Positions 7,404 through 17,554 are shown, counted from the stretch's first letter. The stretch is DNA of 64,000 nucleotides from Methylophilaceae bacterium (GCA_017857755.1 JAFMCM010000004.1:1-64000); one strand, 5' to 3'. Notes: generated by a model from the sequence alone, not told the origin. Numbers and translations: made by a program.

Positions 7404-8957
7404 CTATAGTTGAGGATTGAGTTTTTCAGACTTGCTATACAGCTTATTTAAGCCATTTAGATAGGCTTTAGCTGATGCAATCACAATATCTGTATCGGCG
7501 CCTTGTCCGTTGACAATGCGCCCACCTTTGGACAAGCGAACGGTTACTTCACCTTGTGCATCTGTGCCACTGGTAATGTTGTTAACTGAATACAGTTGCA
7601 ACTCTACGCCGCTGTTTGCAATACTTTCAATCGCTTTAAAAGTGGCGTCAACTGGACCACCGCCATCTGCTTGTGCGCTTTTTTCGATGCCATCGGCAGA
7701 TAAGGTAATTTCAGCATGCGGCACCTCACCAGTCTGCGAGGCGACATGTAAATAAACTAATTTAAAATGCTCACTGGCGACACTGTCAAATTCGTCACTC
7801 AATAAGGCATGTAAGTCTTCGTCAAAGATTTCAGATTTTTTATCAGCTAAGGCTTTAAAGCGCGCGAAAGCCGCATTTAGCGCGTCTTCACTGCTTAATT
7901 CGATACCCAATTCTTTTAAACGCGTTCTGAATGCATTGCGGCCTGACAATTTACCCAAAGTAAGTTTATTGGTGTTCCAGCCAACATCTTCGGCACGCAT
8001 AATTTCATAGGTTTCACGATGTTTTAAAACGCCATCTTGATGAATGCCGCTTTCATGCGCAAACGCATTGGCACCGACAATGGCTTTATTCGGTTGCACT
8101 GGATAGCCAGTGATTGTCGACACAAGTTTAGACGCTGGTACGATTTGGGTCGCATCAATCCTTGTTGTTAAATTGAAGTAATCTTGACGTGTTTTAATCG
8201 CCATCACCACTTCTTCCAAGCTGGCATTACCAGCGCGTTCTCCCAACCCATTGATGGTACATTCGACTTGACGTGCTCCATTAGCGACTGCCGCCAAGGA
8301 GTTGGCAACCGCCATGCCTAAATCATTATGACAATGCGTGCTCCAGACTACTTTGTCTGCATTTTTGACCCGTTTAATCAAAGTTGCCATACGCTCACCC
8401 CATGGCTCTGGAATACTGTATCCCACTGTATCAGGCACGTTGATTGTAGTTGCACCAGCCGCAATGACCGCATCGAACACGCGCACTAGAAAATCCATTT
8501 CAGAACGCACCGCGTCTTCGGCTGAAAATTCCACATCATGGGTATATTCCAGTGCCCATTTAACGGCTTGCACTGCGCGCTCAACAACCTGGTCTTCGCT
8601 CATGCGCAATTTGTTTTCCATATGGATTTTGCTGGTGGCAATAAAGGTATGAATACGCCCGTTCTTTTCAGCGTGCTGCATAGCAGGAGTAATCGCTTCA
8701 CCAGCGCGGCGAACATCATGCTCACTGGCGCGGGCAAGCGAGCAAACGGTTGACTGGGTAATAAAGCCTGCAATCGTATGGATAGAATCAAAGTCGCCTG
8801 GACTGGCGGCAGCAAAACCGGCCTCAATCACGTTCACGCCTAATTTTTCTAATTGTCGCGCAATTCGAATTTTCTCTTCTTTAGTCATGGCTGCGCCTGG
8901 GCTTTGTTCGCCATCACGCAAAGTGGTATCAAAGATAATTACTTGTTCTTGGTTCAT
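7404..8957 (-). CDS. leuA: LeuA, 2-isopropylmalate synthase
   Basis: Condenses acetyl-CoA with 2-oxoisovalerate to 2-isopropylmalate, the first committed step of leucine synthesis. The TIM-barrel domain begins with [14 protein letters not shown], holds the metal-binding HCHNDLG motif near residue 210, and has [13 protein letters not shown]. The C-terminal part (about 390-510) is the LeuA regulatory domain that senses leucine; [13 protein letters not shown] is typical. Length 517 residues is normal. A TAGGAA ribosome site precedes the ATG. The upstream 190 bases carry a promoter and a leucine-rich leader peptide, so both feedback inhibition and leader-based control are expected. Confidence 0.97.
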   Translation of the reverse strand: MNQEQVIIFDTTLRDGEQSPGAAMTKEEKIRIARQLEKLGVNVIEAGFAAASPGDFDSIHTIAGFITQSTVCSLARASEHDVRRAGEAITPAMQHAEKNGRIHTFIATSKIHMENKLRMSEDQVVERAVQAVKWALEYTHDVEFSAEDAVRSEMDFLVRVFDAVIAAGATTINVPDTVGYSIPEPWGERMATLIKRVKNADKVVWSTHCHNDLGMAVANSLAAVANGARQVECTINGLGERAGNASLEEVVMAIKTRQDYFNLTTRIDATQIVPASKLVSTITGYPVQPNKAIVGANAFAHESGIHQDGVLKHRETYEIMRAEDVGWNTNKLTLGKLSGRNAFRTRLKELGIELSSEDALNAAFARFKALADKKSEIFDEDLHALLSDEFDSVASEHFKLVYLHVASQTGEVPHAEITLSADGIEKSAQADGGGPVDATFKAIESIANSGVELQLYSVNNITSGTDAQGEVTVRLSKGGRIVNGQGADTDIVIASAKAYLNGLNKLYSKSEKLNPQL

Positions 8958-9004
8958 GTTGTATTCCTAATCAATACGCTAGATTATAAATGCTTTTAGC
9001 CATC

Positions 9005-9052
9005 GCATGTAAGAGGCGAGAGCAAGAATGACGGTATTAGAGGGAGGTGGTT
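9005..9052 (-). promoter_or_regulatory. C-rich, G-poor leuA leader segment (possible Rho site)
   Basis: Read on the minus strand, the 48 bases after the leader peptide stop contain 19 C and only 4 G, with no obvious hairpin plus T-run anywhere before leuA. A C-over-G bubble of this kind is typical of Rho loading sites. It would fit an attenuator where ribosome position decides whether Rho terminates. This is inference from composition. Confidence 0.3.
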
Positions 9053-9145
9053 TTAGTGTGCGCTAGCGCGCAGCAGCAGTGTAGGGCTTGATAATAACAA
9101 ACCGATGCGAGTATTGAGGGCTTGAATTGTAAAATCAATCAGCAT
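9053..9145 (-). CDS. Putative leuA leader peptide
   Basis: A 30-codon reading frame directly downstream of the probable leuA promoter. Seven codons are leucine among residues 10-25, including two runs of three (TTG TTA TTA in RIGLLLSS and CTG CTG CTG in PTLLLRA), and the frame ends ASAH-stop. The RxIGLLL pattern resembles the LeuL peptide of enteric bacteria. No ribosome site precedes the ATG: it lies 7 bases after the -10 box, so the transcript would begin at or next to the start codon (leaderless). Leucine starvation would stall ribosomes on the Leu runs. No classical attenuator hairpin follows. Confidence 0.5.
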   Translation of the reverse strand: MLIDFTIQALNTRIGLLLSSPTLLLRASAH

Positions 9146-9152
9146 GCGAACC

Positions 9153-9181
9153 AGTATAGGTGGTTTTTTATTTCTGATCAA
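9153..9181 (-). promoter_or_regulatory. Probable sigma-70 promoter of leuA
   Basis: On the minus strand, TTGATC (9176-9181) and TATACT (9153-9158) are separated by exactly 17 bases. The expected start of transcription falls at about 9145-9147, on the ATG of the leader peptide and about 190 bases upstream of leuA. Confidence 0.6.
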
Positions 9182-9209
9182 GCGCATCGCCATCATTCGC
9201 TTTGCGCCA

Positions 9210-10013
9210 TTACGCCTTAGGCGTTTTACTTTTCAATGTTGATTTAAGCCAAAGGTAATAACCTGACAAAGCGTAAATAAGCACTACCGTAAACAATACT
9301 TCGGGTGGGCTGTAGGAAACCAAAACAAAGGCTAACATAATGGCTAAAATGGCCACAAAAGGCACACTTTTTTTCAAATTAACATCTTTACCACTATAAA
9401 AAGACAAATCACTGACCATGGAGCCAGCAGCGAATACAGTGAAACCCCACGCCAACCACTGCATTTTAATCGCACCAAAGAATATCTCACGTCCAGAAAT
9501 GCCATACTCATAGGAGACCCAAACAAAACCCGCTAACAATGCAGCAGCAGCGGGACTGGGCAACCCTTGAAAATAACGCTTGTCTTGAAATGGGTCTTCT
9601 AACTTGGTGTTGAATCTTGCCAACCTTAAAGCGGCGCAAGCGCAATAAATAAAGGCCGCTATCCAGCCAATTTTACCAAGGGGTTTGAGCGCCCAAACAT
9701 ACATAATGAGGGCTGGTGCTACGCCAAATGAAACCATATCTGACAAGCTATCGTATTCCGCACCAAAGGCACTTTGCGTATTGGTCATCCGGGCAACACG
9801 TCCGTCCAAGCCGTCCAAGACCATGGCAAGAAAAATCGCAATTGCAGCTTGTTCATATTTCATGTTCATGGCACTAACAATTGCAAAAAAACCTGAAAAT
9901 AAGGCGGCAGAAGTGAATAAATTGGGCAATAGATAAATGCCTTTTACCCGCAAGCTTTGGATGTCAGCCTCGTCTGGTTCTTGTCTTTCTAAACGCATTG
10001 GTTGTTTTGCCAT
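9210..10013 (-). CDS. pssA: PssA, CDP-diacylglycerol-serine O-phosphatidyltransferase
   Basis: A 267-residue membrane enzyme that transfers phosphatidyl from CDP-diacylglycerol to serine, giving phosphatidylserine, the precursor of phosphatidylethanolamine. The CDP-alcohol phosphotransferase signature is complete: DGLDGRVAR followed by GAEYDSLSD (residues about 68-90), with all aspartates present. About six to eight hydrophobic segments follow. This is the integral-membrane type II enzyme, common outside enterics. It sits upstream of leuA on the same strand, an order seen in other betaproteobacteria, but leuA has its own promoter 30-60 bases after the pssA stop. Confidence 0.93.
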   Translation of the reverse strand: MAKQPMRLERQEPDEADIQSLRVKGIYLLPNLFTSAALFSGFFAIVSAMNMKYEQAAIAIFLAMVLDGLDGRVARMTNTQSAFGAEYDSLSDMVSFGVAPALIMYVWALKPLGKIGWIAAFIYCACAALRLARFNTKLEDPFQDKRYFQGLPSPAAAALLAGFVWVSYEYGISGREIFFGAIKMQWLAWGFTVFAAGSMVSDLSFYSGKDVNLKKSVPFVAILAIMLAFVLVSYSPPEVLFTVVLIYALSGYYLWLKSTLKSKTPKA

Positions 10014-10208
10014 ATTCGAATATCGTTAGTCTAGTTTAAGATTAGTATAGCAAAACCGATGTAAATAAAGCTAATATTTCACTCATATGACCTCCACTTG
10101 CTTGACCTGCGCATGTACGACTGGCGGAACATGCATGTAATAGACAACATTGACCTGTGTTAATATCACGAAAAAAATCATGTTTTGTTTTTATTCGCTT
10201 TCAATTAA

Positions 10209-11351
<1,143 letters not shown>

Positions 11352-11466
11352 TTTTTATTGTTGTTATCATTAAAATTTCATTTAAAATCAAGCACTAATG
11401 TGAGATTTTAGTTGCCTTTATTGATCAGTTTGCGTAACATGTGGCTACTTGATGTAGGAGAGCACG

Positions 11467-11949
11467 ATGAAGGGTGATAAAAAGATAGTCGATCTATTAA
11501 ATGAACTGCTGACAGGGGAGCTATCCGCTAGCGATCAGTATTTAATCCACGGCGAAATGGTTGCTGATTTGGGCTTACCGCAGCTAGCCGCACATATGTT
11601 GCACGAGTCTGAACACGAGCATTCACATGCTAAGTTGATTATTCAACGTATTTTATTTTTAGAGGGCAAGCCTAACGTTGGCAAACGCGATGCGCTGAAT
11701 GTTGGACATAACGTCAAACAAATGCTCGAAAATGATTTGGCACTGGAATACAAGGTCGTCAAGCATTTGAAAAAAGTGATCGATGCTTGTGAAAAGGCAA
11801 GCGATTATGTCACGCGTGAAATGCTGGTTCAGCAGTTAGACGACACGGAAATGGACCATGCCTACTGGCTAGAAAAACAACTTAAACTGATTGAATTAGT
11901 TGGGTTGGAGAATTATCAACAAAGCCAAATGCAAGATCCAGCGGCATAA
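11467..11949 (+). CDS. Bacterioferritin, ferroxidase-type subunit
   Basis: A 160-residue four-helix iron-storage subunit. All ferroxidase ligands of the family are visible: Glu18, Glu51 and His54 (EHEHSHA block), Glu94, and the ExxH pair Glu128/His131. The haem-ligating Met52 of the family is replaced by His52. So this chain should oxidise iron but may not bind haem in the usual way, while the next gene shows the reverse. The two would then form a mixed 24-mer. A strong GTAGGAG site precedes the ATG. The second gene starts 9 bases after this one ends, so the two are co-transcribed. Confidence 0.9.
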   Translation: MKGDKKIVDLLNELLTGELSASDQYLIHGEMVADLGLPQLAAHMLHESEHEHSHAKLIIQRILFLEGKPNVGKRDALNVGHNVKQMLENDLALEYKVVKHLKKVIDACEKASDYVTREMLVQQLDDTEMDHAYWLEKQLKLIELVGLENYQQSQMQDPAA

Positions 11950-11958
11950 GGGGCTTGA

Positions 11959-12435
11959 ATGAAAACCGATAAAAAAATTCTAGTGGCGCTCAATGGCGTT
12001 TTAAAAAATGAATTAACTGCCATTAATCAATACTTTTTACATGCACGCATGTTTCGCAATTGGGGCTTAGAAAAGCTTAACGACTATCAATATAAACAGT
12101 CCATCCGCACCATGAAAGAAGCGGACAAGGTAATCGAGCGTATTTTGTTCTTAGAAGGATTGCCGAATTTACAAGTATTAGGGAAATTGCTCATCGGCGA
12201 AAACGTGGTTGAATGTTTAGCTGGCGATTTAAAACTTGAGCAAGAGAGTCATCGGCCAGCATTGGTTGAGGCCATTGCCTTATGTGAAGAAATGCAAGAT
12301 TTTGTGACACGCGAGTTATTTGAAGATTTGCTTGAAGCTTGCGAGGCGGCCATCGATTGGTTAGAAACACAACAATCCCTGATTAACGATGTATCTTTAC
12401 CGCATTATTTGCAATCGCAAATACAAGCTGATTAA
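11959..12435 (+). CDS. Bacterioferritin, haem-binding-type subunit
   Basis: A 158-residue bacterioferritin. It keeps the haem ligand Met52 and the usual [10 protein letters not shown]...NWGLEKLND block, but the ferroxidase site is broken: position 51 is Thr, position 54 is Glu instead of His, and the late ExxH pair reads CEAA (residues 128-131). Glu18 and Glu94 remain. It therefore probably supplies haem sites for electron transfer during iron release, while the partner chain upstream oxidises iron. Split pairs of this kind are known in Neisseria, Pseudomonas and magnetotactic bacteria. A terminator follows. Confidence 0.9.
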   Translation: MKTDKKILVALNGVLKNELTAINQYFLHARMFRNWGLEKLNDYQYKQSIRTMKEADKVIERILFLEGLPNLQVLGKLLIGENVVECLAGDLKLEQESHRPALVEAIALCEEMQDFVTRELFEDLLEACEAAIDWLETQQSLINDVSLPHYLQSQIQAD

Positions 12436-12460
12436 GTAAAAAACCCCATATGATTCAATA

Positions 12461-12485
12461 AAAGCCGCATCTGCGGCTTTTTCTT
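12461..12485 (+). terminator. Rho-independent terminator of the bacterioferritin pair
   Basis: A 9-bp stem (AAAGCCGCA / TGCGGCTTT) with a very short TC loop is followed by TTCTTT. It begins 26 bases after the stop codon of the second bacterioferritin gene and separates it from bfd. Confidence 0.85.
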
Positions 12486-12522
12486 TGCTGTGGCAGCGCC
12501 CGCTTTTTAACAACATCATGAC

Positions 12523-12551
12523 TTGACAAACATATGATAAACGATAATAAT
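12523..12551 (+). promoter_or_regulatory. Probable promoter of bfd
   Basis: TTGACA (12523-12528) is followed after 17 bases by AATAAT (12546-12551). The expected transcription start is near 12558, about 26 bases before the chosen bfd start codon. A Fur-like site covers the -10 element. Confidence 0.6.
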
Positions 12552-12561
12552 TCTCAATATC
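12543..12561. promoter_or_regulatory. Fur box over the bfd promoter
   Basis: GATAATAATTCTCAATATC matches the classical 19-bp Fur consensus at 14 of 19 positions and covers the -10 element and start region of the bfd promoter. Iron-loaded Fur would repress bfd, so that iron is mobilised from bacterioferritin only under shortage. Confidence 0.65.
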
Positions 12562-12583
12562 GTTCCTATTTATGGGGTCTATT

Positions 12584-12814
12584 TTGTACATTTGTATTTG
12601 CAATGCGGTGACTGAACGTGAAGTCTATGCAGCGATCGACGCTGGCGCAACGACCGTTAAAGCATTAAACCGCCAGTTGGGTGTTGGTGCTGAATGCGGC
12701 GCTTGCGTGGGCTGCGCAAAAGCATGTTTATCGAATAAACAGACAGCCACCACGTCCCCAAGCCAGCATATATTTCCAATTGCCCAGCAAGATATTGGGA
12801 TGACATTACGCTAA
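12584..12814 (+). CDS. bfd: Bfd, bacterioferritin-associated ferredoxin
   Basis: A small [2Fe-2S] protein that passes electrons to bacterioferritin haem to release stored iron. The four cysteines are arranged as C-x-C near the start (YICICNAVTER) and C-x2-C near residue 38-41 (ECGACVGCA). I place the start at the TTG at 12584, because the protein then begins as in known Bfd and a GGGG ribosome site lies 6 bases upstream. An ATG four codons earlier has no such site. The C-terminal tail after the cysteines is longer than in the enteric protein and looks unstructured. It has its own Fur-type promoter, apart from the bacterioferritin pair. Confidence 0.92.
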   Translation: MYICICNAVTEREVYAAIDAGATTVKALNRQLGVGAECGACVGCAKACLSNKQTATTSPSQHIFPIAQQDIGMTLR

Positions 12815-12984
12815 AATAACGCTAAGCGCGTACACAATCGTCTTGGCTCATCACCTATAGCACTACCAAACAGGGTTAGATTGCGATAGTTTCTGTTAAA
12901 GCATTACGCTACACACGCACACTGATTAGTCTGTGTTAAAATTCTGCCTTAGTTTTTAGACCCCATTAATACAGGAACAATGAC

Positions 12985-13305
12985 ATGTTTATCTCTAACG
13001 CATACGCAGCCGCATCAACAGTGCCTGGTAGTGATTTATTAAGCCTAGCGCCTATGCTACTTATTTTTGTTTTGTTTTACTTTATGCTTATTCGTCCACA
13101 AATGAAGCAAGCAAAAGAGCAAAAAAACATGATTGCCGCACTTAAAGCAGGTGATGAAGTGGCAACGACAGGTGGTGTGATTGGCAAAATAACCAAAGTA
13201 AATGACCAATTTGTCAGTATTGAAATTGCAGCGAATACGGTTGTCCATGTTCAAAAACATGCGGTGCAAACGTTATTGCCGCCTGGTACATTGAAATCAG
13301 CTTAA
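12985..13305 (+). CDS. yajC: YajC, Sec translocase accessory subunit
   Basis: A 106-residue single-span membrane protein that associates with SecDF and SecYEG. The N-terminal segment with SLAPMLLIFVLFYFMLIRPQ is the membrane span, followed by the conserved cytoplasmic part with LKAGDEVATTGGVIGKI. An AGGA site precedes the ATG. secD follows after 49 bases and secF after that, so this is the usual yajC-secD-secF operon. Confidence 0.95.
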   Translation: MFISNAYAAASTVPGSDLLSLAPMLLIFVLFYFMLIRPQMKQAKEQKNMIAALKAGDEVATTGGVIGKITKVNDQFVSIEIAANTVVHVQKHAVQTLLPPGTLKSA

Positions 13306-13354
13306 CCCTCCCCATTTAACGATTATTTATTCAATGCCTTAAGCGAGCCTCAAC

Positions 13355-15208
13355 ATGAACCGCTACCCTACGTGGAAATATATTCTTATTGCTGCATCCA
13401 TTATGATTGGATTGCTTTATACCATTCCTAACTTATTTGGTGAGTCACCTGCAGTCCAAATCAGTCCAGCGAGAGCATCGCTTAAGGCTGACCAAGCATT
13501 ACTTGGCAAAGTTGAGGCAGCCCTTGACTTGGCTGGCATCGCCTTCGATGGTATTTATCTGGATGCTTCTGGTGTAAAAGTACGTTTTAAAAATCCTGAA
13601 GATCAGCTTAAAGCAAAAGACAGGTTGAATGAAAACCTTGGTAATGACTATACGGTCGCGCTTAATTTACTCTCGCAAACACCAGATTGGTTATTAGCCA
13701 TCGGTGCTAAACCAATGTACCTAGGTTTGGATTTACGGGGTGGTGTCCATTTTTTACTACAAGTTGATATGGATGCGGCATTAACAAAATCGGTTGAAAG
13801 CAGTGTCGGCGATTTCCGTTCAGCAATGCGTAATGAAAAAATTAATTATCGCGGCGTGTCTCGTAACAAACTGGCGATTAATGTTGGATTTGAAAACGAA
13901 ACAGAAACAGAAAAAGCGCGGAGATTCTTGGCGACAACCTATCCTGATTTTACCTACACAGTGGATGGCGGTGGAACAGCCTATACCTTAGTCGCTACAT
14001 TAAGTCCAACTGCACAAAAACAAGTACAAGAGTTTGCGCTTAAACAAAACTTACTCACTTTACATAACCGTATTAATGAGCTTGGTGTAGCTGAGCCTAT
14101 CGTGCAACAGCAAGGCTTGGACCGTATTGTGGTTCAATTACCAGGTGTGCAAGATACGGCAAAGGCAAAAGAAATTTTAGGTCGTACTGCAGCTCTGGAA
14201 GTGCGCATGGTGACAGGACATGGCTCACGCAGTGATGCAAGAGACTTTGATCCCAAGAAAACTGAGGATGCGGTGAAAGGCATTATCCCTGCTGGTAGCG
14301 AATTGCTTTATTCTAGAATTGGTGAGCCGTTATTGGTTTCAAAACGCGTTGTATTTTCTGGCGAAAACTTGGTTTCTGCGAGTCCAAAACCAAGCCAGCA
14401 AGGTTCTGGTGCAGAAATTGCGGTTAGTCTTGACTCAAAGGGTGCCGGCTCAATGAAATTAACAACTCGTGAGGGTATTAATCGCAGAATGGCGGTTATT
14501 TTGGTTGAAAAAGGCAAAAAAGAGGTGCTGACCGCACCAACAGTTCAAGCAGAGCTTTCATCGCAGTTTGTGATTACAGGTATGGCTAACTTAGAAGAGG
14601 CGAACGATCTAGCCTTGCTGATGCGAGCGGGTGCGCTGGCTGCGCCAATGGAAATCGTTGAAGAGCGCACGGTTGGTCCTAGCATGGGTGAAGAAAACAT
14701 CAAGAGTGGTGTCCATTCAACGTTGTGGGGCTTTGCTGCAATTGCGGTTATGATGATGCTGTATTACATGCTGTTTGGCGTGATTTCAGTAACGGCTTTG
14801 GCCATTAATTTATTGTTGTTGGTAGCCCTGCTGTCTATGTTACAAGCAACGCTGACCCTACCAGGCTTAGCAGCGATTGCGTTAGCATTGGGGATGGCGA
14901 TTGATGCTAACGTATTGATTAACGAACGTATTCGAGAGGAACTTCGTGATGGCAATACACCACAAGCGAGTATTCGTATTGGCTACGATAAAGCATTTGG
15001 GACGATTATGGATTCTAACATTACAACCTTGATTGCAGGTGCTGCTTTGTTTATGTTCGGCACTGGTCCAATCAAGGGTTTTGCTGTGGTGCATGTGCTC
15101 GGGATTCTTACCTCAATGTTTAGTGCGGTAACAGTTTCACGCGGCATCGTTAACCTAGTTTACGGCTATCGTCGCAAAATCGATCAACTTTCTATTGGCC
15201 AAATTTAA
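13355..15208 (+). CDS. secD: SecD, protein translocase subunit
   Basis: A 617-residue RND-like protein that uses the proton gradient to complete export of proteins across the inner membrane. It has one N-terminal span, a large periplasmic region (about 30-440) with the LGLDLRGGVHFLL motif near residue 124, and five C-terminal spans. The last part shows GLAAIALALGMAIDANVLINERIREEL and FGTIMDSNITTLIAG, both typical of SecD. It works as a complex with SecF, encoded 39 bases downstream. Confidence 0.97.
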   Translation: MNRYPTWKYILIAASIMIGLLYTIPNLFGESPAVQISPARASLKADQALLGKVEAALDLAGIAFDGIYLDASGVKVRFKNPEDQLKAKDRLNENLGNDYTVALNLLSQTPDWLLAIGAKPMYLGLDLRGGVHFLLQVDMDAALTKSVESSVGDFRSAMRNEKINYRGVSRNKLAINVGFENETETEKARRFLATTYPDFTYTVDGGGTAYTLVATLSPTAQKQVQEFALKQNLLTLHNRINELGVAEPIVQQQGLDRIVVQLPGVQDTAKAKEILGRTAALEVRMVTGHGSRSDARDFDPKKTEDAVKGIIPAGSELLYSRIGEPLLVSKRVVFSGENLVSASPKPSQQGSGAEIAVSLDSKGAGSMKLTTREGINRRMAVILVEKGKKEVLTAPTVQAELSSQFVITGMANLEEANDLALLMRAGALAAPMEIVEERTVGPSMGEENIKSGVHSTLWGFAAIAVMMMLYYMLFGVISVTALAINLLLLVALLSMLQATLTLPGLAAIALALGMAIDANVLINERIREELRDGNTPQASIRIGYDKAFGTIMDSNITTLIAGAALFMFGTGPIKGFAVVHVLGILTSMFSAVTVSRGIVNLVYGYRRKIDQLSIGQI

Positions 15209-15247
15209 TAAGCCGATTAACCATCAGAATTTAATGAGTCAATAATT

Positions 15248-16195
15248 ATGGAATTTTTTAGAATCAAAAAAGACATCCCGTTTATGAGTTATGGCCGTCT
15301 AACGACGACAATTTCTTTGGTAACGTTTATCTTGGCAGTCTTCTTTTTAGGAACACGCGGTTTAAACTATGGAGTTGATTTTACTGGCGGTACAGTGATG
15401 GAGGTAAGTTATCCGCATGCCGCTGATATTGAAAGCATACGCCAAGCTGTCGATCGCATCGGCTTAAAAGATGCTACGGTGCAAAACTTTGGCACCAGCC
15501 AAGATGTATTGATTCGTTTGCCGATTAAAAAAGCGCTTTCTATTGCTCAGTTATCAGAAGAGGTATCCAGTGCATTAAAAGCGGCCGATAGCCAGGTAGA
15601 AATCCGGCGGGTTGAGTCAGTCGGCTCTCAAGTCGGCGATGAATTATTTGAAAACGGTGCCTTAGCTTTACTGATCGTGTTATTCGGTATTGCCGCTTAT
15701 CTGGCGATGCGTTTCGAGTGGCGCTTTGCGATATCGGCCATTATCGCCAATATGCATGATGTGGTGATTATTCTTGGTTTCTTCGCATTCTTTCAATGGG
15801 AATTTAGCTTAACTGTTCTTGCTGCAATTTTGGCTGTTTTAGGCTATTCCGTGAATGAATCGGTTGTGGTGTTTGACCGTGTCCGAGAAAACTTCCGCAA
15901 GATGCGTAAAGCTGGCACTGTTGAAGTAATTGATAATGCGATTACACGCACTTTGTCGCGTACTGTTATTACGCATACATTAACACTGACGATGGTCGGT
16001 TCAATGTTATTTTTTGGTGGTGAGGTCCTACATTACTTTTCTTTAGCACTCACCATTGGGATCTTATTCGGCATCTACTCTTCAGTTCTTGTCGCCTGCC
16101 CTGTTGCCATGTTGCTTGGCGTGAGTCGTGCCAATTTAATTGGTGATGTGGACAAAAAGAAAAAAGAACATGTTGAAGAAGAGTTCATTGCTTAA
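15248..16195 (+). CDS. secF: SecF, protein translocase subunit
   Basis: A 315-residue partner of SecD with six membrane spans. Typical features are the GVDFTGGTVMEV motif of the first periplasmic loop, AILAVLGYSVNESVVVFDRVRENFR in the fourth span region, and TRTLSRTVITHTLTL. The C-terminus is short and charged (KKKKEHVEEE). It ends the operon with yajC and secD. A short inverted repeat follows, but no T-run. Confidence 0.97.
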   Translation: MEFFRIKKDIPFMSYGRLTTTISLVTFILAVFFLGTRGLNYGVDFTGGTVMEVSYPHAADIESIRQAVDRIGLKDATVQNFGTSQDVLIRLPIKKALSIAQLSEEVSSALKAADSQVEIRRVESVGSQVGDELFENGALALLIVLFGIAAYLAMRFEWRFAISAIIANMHDVVIILGFFAFFQWEFSLTVLAAILAVLGYSVNESVVVFDRVRENFRKMRKAGTVEVIDNAITRTLSRTVITHTLTLTMVGSMLFFGGEVLHYFSLALTIGILFGIYSSVLVACPVAMLLGVSRANLIGDVDKKKKEHVEEEFIA

Positions 16196-16200
16196 GTTTG

Positions 16201-16218
16201 AATGTGTTAAAACACATT
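16201..16218. repeat. Inverted repeat after secF
   Basis: AATGTGTT-AA-AACACATT is a perfect palindromic hairpin starting six bases after the secF stop codon. It has no T-run and may only mark the mRNA end. Confidence 0.35.
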
Positions 16219-16276
16219 AACACGCAAGCTGTTTAGGATTAAACTAACCTTATCTTGATTACGCTTTAATAAACGT

Positions 16277-17554
16277 TTGGATAATATTCCTCTTTCATGG
16301 CAGTTTGGTGGATTAACCTTACTCCTATTCTTGTCGGCATTTTTTTCAATGTCAGAAACTGCGTTGATGTCAATCAACCGCTATCGCTTACGCCATCTCG
16401 TCAAAGAAGGGCATCGCGGCGCTAAGTTAACCCATGCCTTACTGTTGCAAACGGACAAATTATTAGGTGTCATTTTGTTGTGTAACAATTTTGTCAATAC
16501 TGCGCTGGCAACTTTAGTCACCATAATTACAGTGAATCTATTTGGCGAGGGTAAGCTGGCGCTGATGTACAGCACAATTGTAGTTACTTTTGCCATTCTT
16601 ATATTTAGTGAAATATCCCCTAAAATTATTGCTGCGGCCTATGCAGAAAAGGTCGGTGTTTTTGTCAGTTACATTTTATACCCACTGCTACGCGTGCTAT
16701 ATCCTGTCGTTTGGTTTGTTAACTTATTCGTTGAAGCTTGGCTGAAGATACTGGGTATTAAAATCAACTTTAATGATGGGGTTAAATCTCTCAGCATGGA
16801 TGAGTTACGTAGTATTGTCACCGATGCTGGTAAATTTTTGCCCAATAAACATCGTACAATTTTACTGAACTTATTTGAACTGGAAAAAATTGAAGTCGAT
16901 GATGTAATGATTGCACACACCCAAGTCGAAGTGATTAATTTCGATGCTTCTTTAGATGAGATTCTTGAACGCATAACCAATAGCCCTCACACTAGATTCC
17001 CAGTGCGAGAGGGTGATAATGACGAAATCTTTGGCATTCTACATATCCGTAAAGTACTGAATGAATTACGTTTAAATCAGAAAAAAGAGGATGAAAACTT
17101 TACAAAAGATTCTCTTAGAGCCATTATTGCTAAACCTTATTTCATCCCGTCGGGTACACCGCTTTATACGCAGATACAGCAATTTCAGGAAAATAAAGAA
17201 CGTATTGCGCTAGTGGTTGATGAGTATGGTGAACTTAAAGGCTTGGTCACTTTAGAAGATATCTTGGAAGAAGTCATCGGCGATTTCACCACCCAATCTC
17301 CCAGCCGTACTGGTAGTTTCCACCAGGAGGATGACGGTGGATGGCTGGTCGATGGTAGCTGCTCCTTGCGAGAATTAAATAAAAAGCTAAAACTGTCTTT
17401 TCCGCTAGATGGGCCACGCACTTTAAATGGTTTGGTGCTTGAGCATTTCCAAGATATTCCAGAATCTAGTACAAGTTTTAAGATTGGTCAGCATATTTTG
17501 GAAATTGTACAAACGCAAGATCGCGTTGTTAAAAGCGTCAAAATATTCCCCTAA
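16277..17554 (+). CDS. CorB-like CNNM-family protein (DUF21 and CBS domains)
   Basis: A 425-residue protein of the CorB/CorC family linked to magnesium and cobalt transport. The order is: DUF21 membrane domain (about residues 5-180, with SETALMSINRYRLRHL), two CBS domains (about 205-330, ending VVDEYGELKGLVTLEDILEEVIGD), and a CorC_HlyC C-terminal domain. The start is a TTG at 16277, chosen because homologues begin with the same DNIPL-type residues; no good ribosome site is visible. The closest named relative by pattern is enteric CorB/YfjD. Whether it transports or senses magnesium cannot be told from sequence. Confidence 0.87.
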   Translation: MDNIPLSWQFGGLTLLLFLSAFFSMSETALMSINRYRLRHLVKEGHRGAKLTHALLLQTDKLLGVILLCNNFVNTALATLVTIITVNLFGEGKLALMYSTIVVTFAILIFSEISPKIIAAAYAEKVGVFVSYILYPLLRVLYPVVWFVNLFVEAWLKILGIKINFNDGVKSLSMDELRSIVTDAGKFLPNKHRTILLNLFELEKIEVDDVMIAHTQVEVINFDASLDEILERITNSPHTRFPVREGDNDEIFGILHIRKVLNELRLNQKKEDENFTKDSLRAIIAKPYFIPSGTPLYTQIQQFQENKERIALVVDEYGELKGLVTLEDILEEVIGDFTTQSPSRTGSFHQEDDGGWLVDGSCSLRELNKKLKLSFPLDGPRTLNGLVLEHFQDIPESSTSFKIGQHILEIVQTQDRVVKSVKIFP

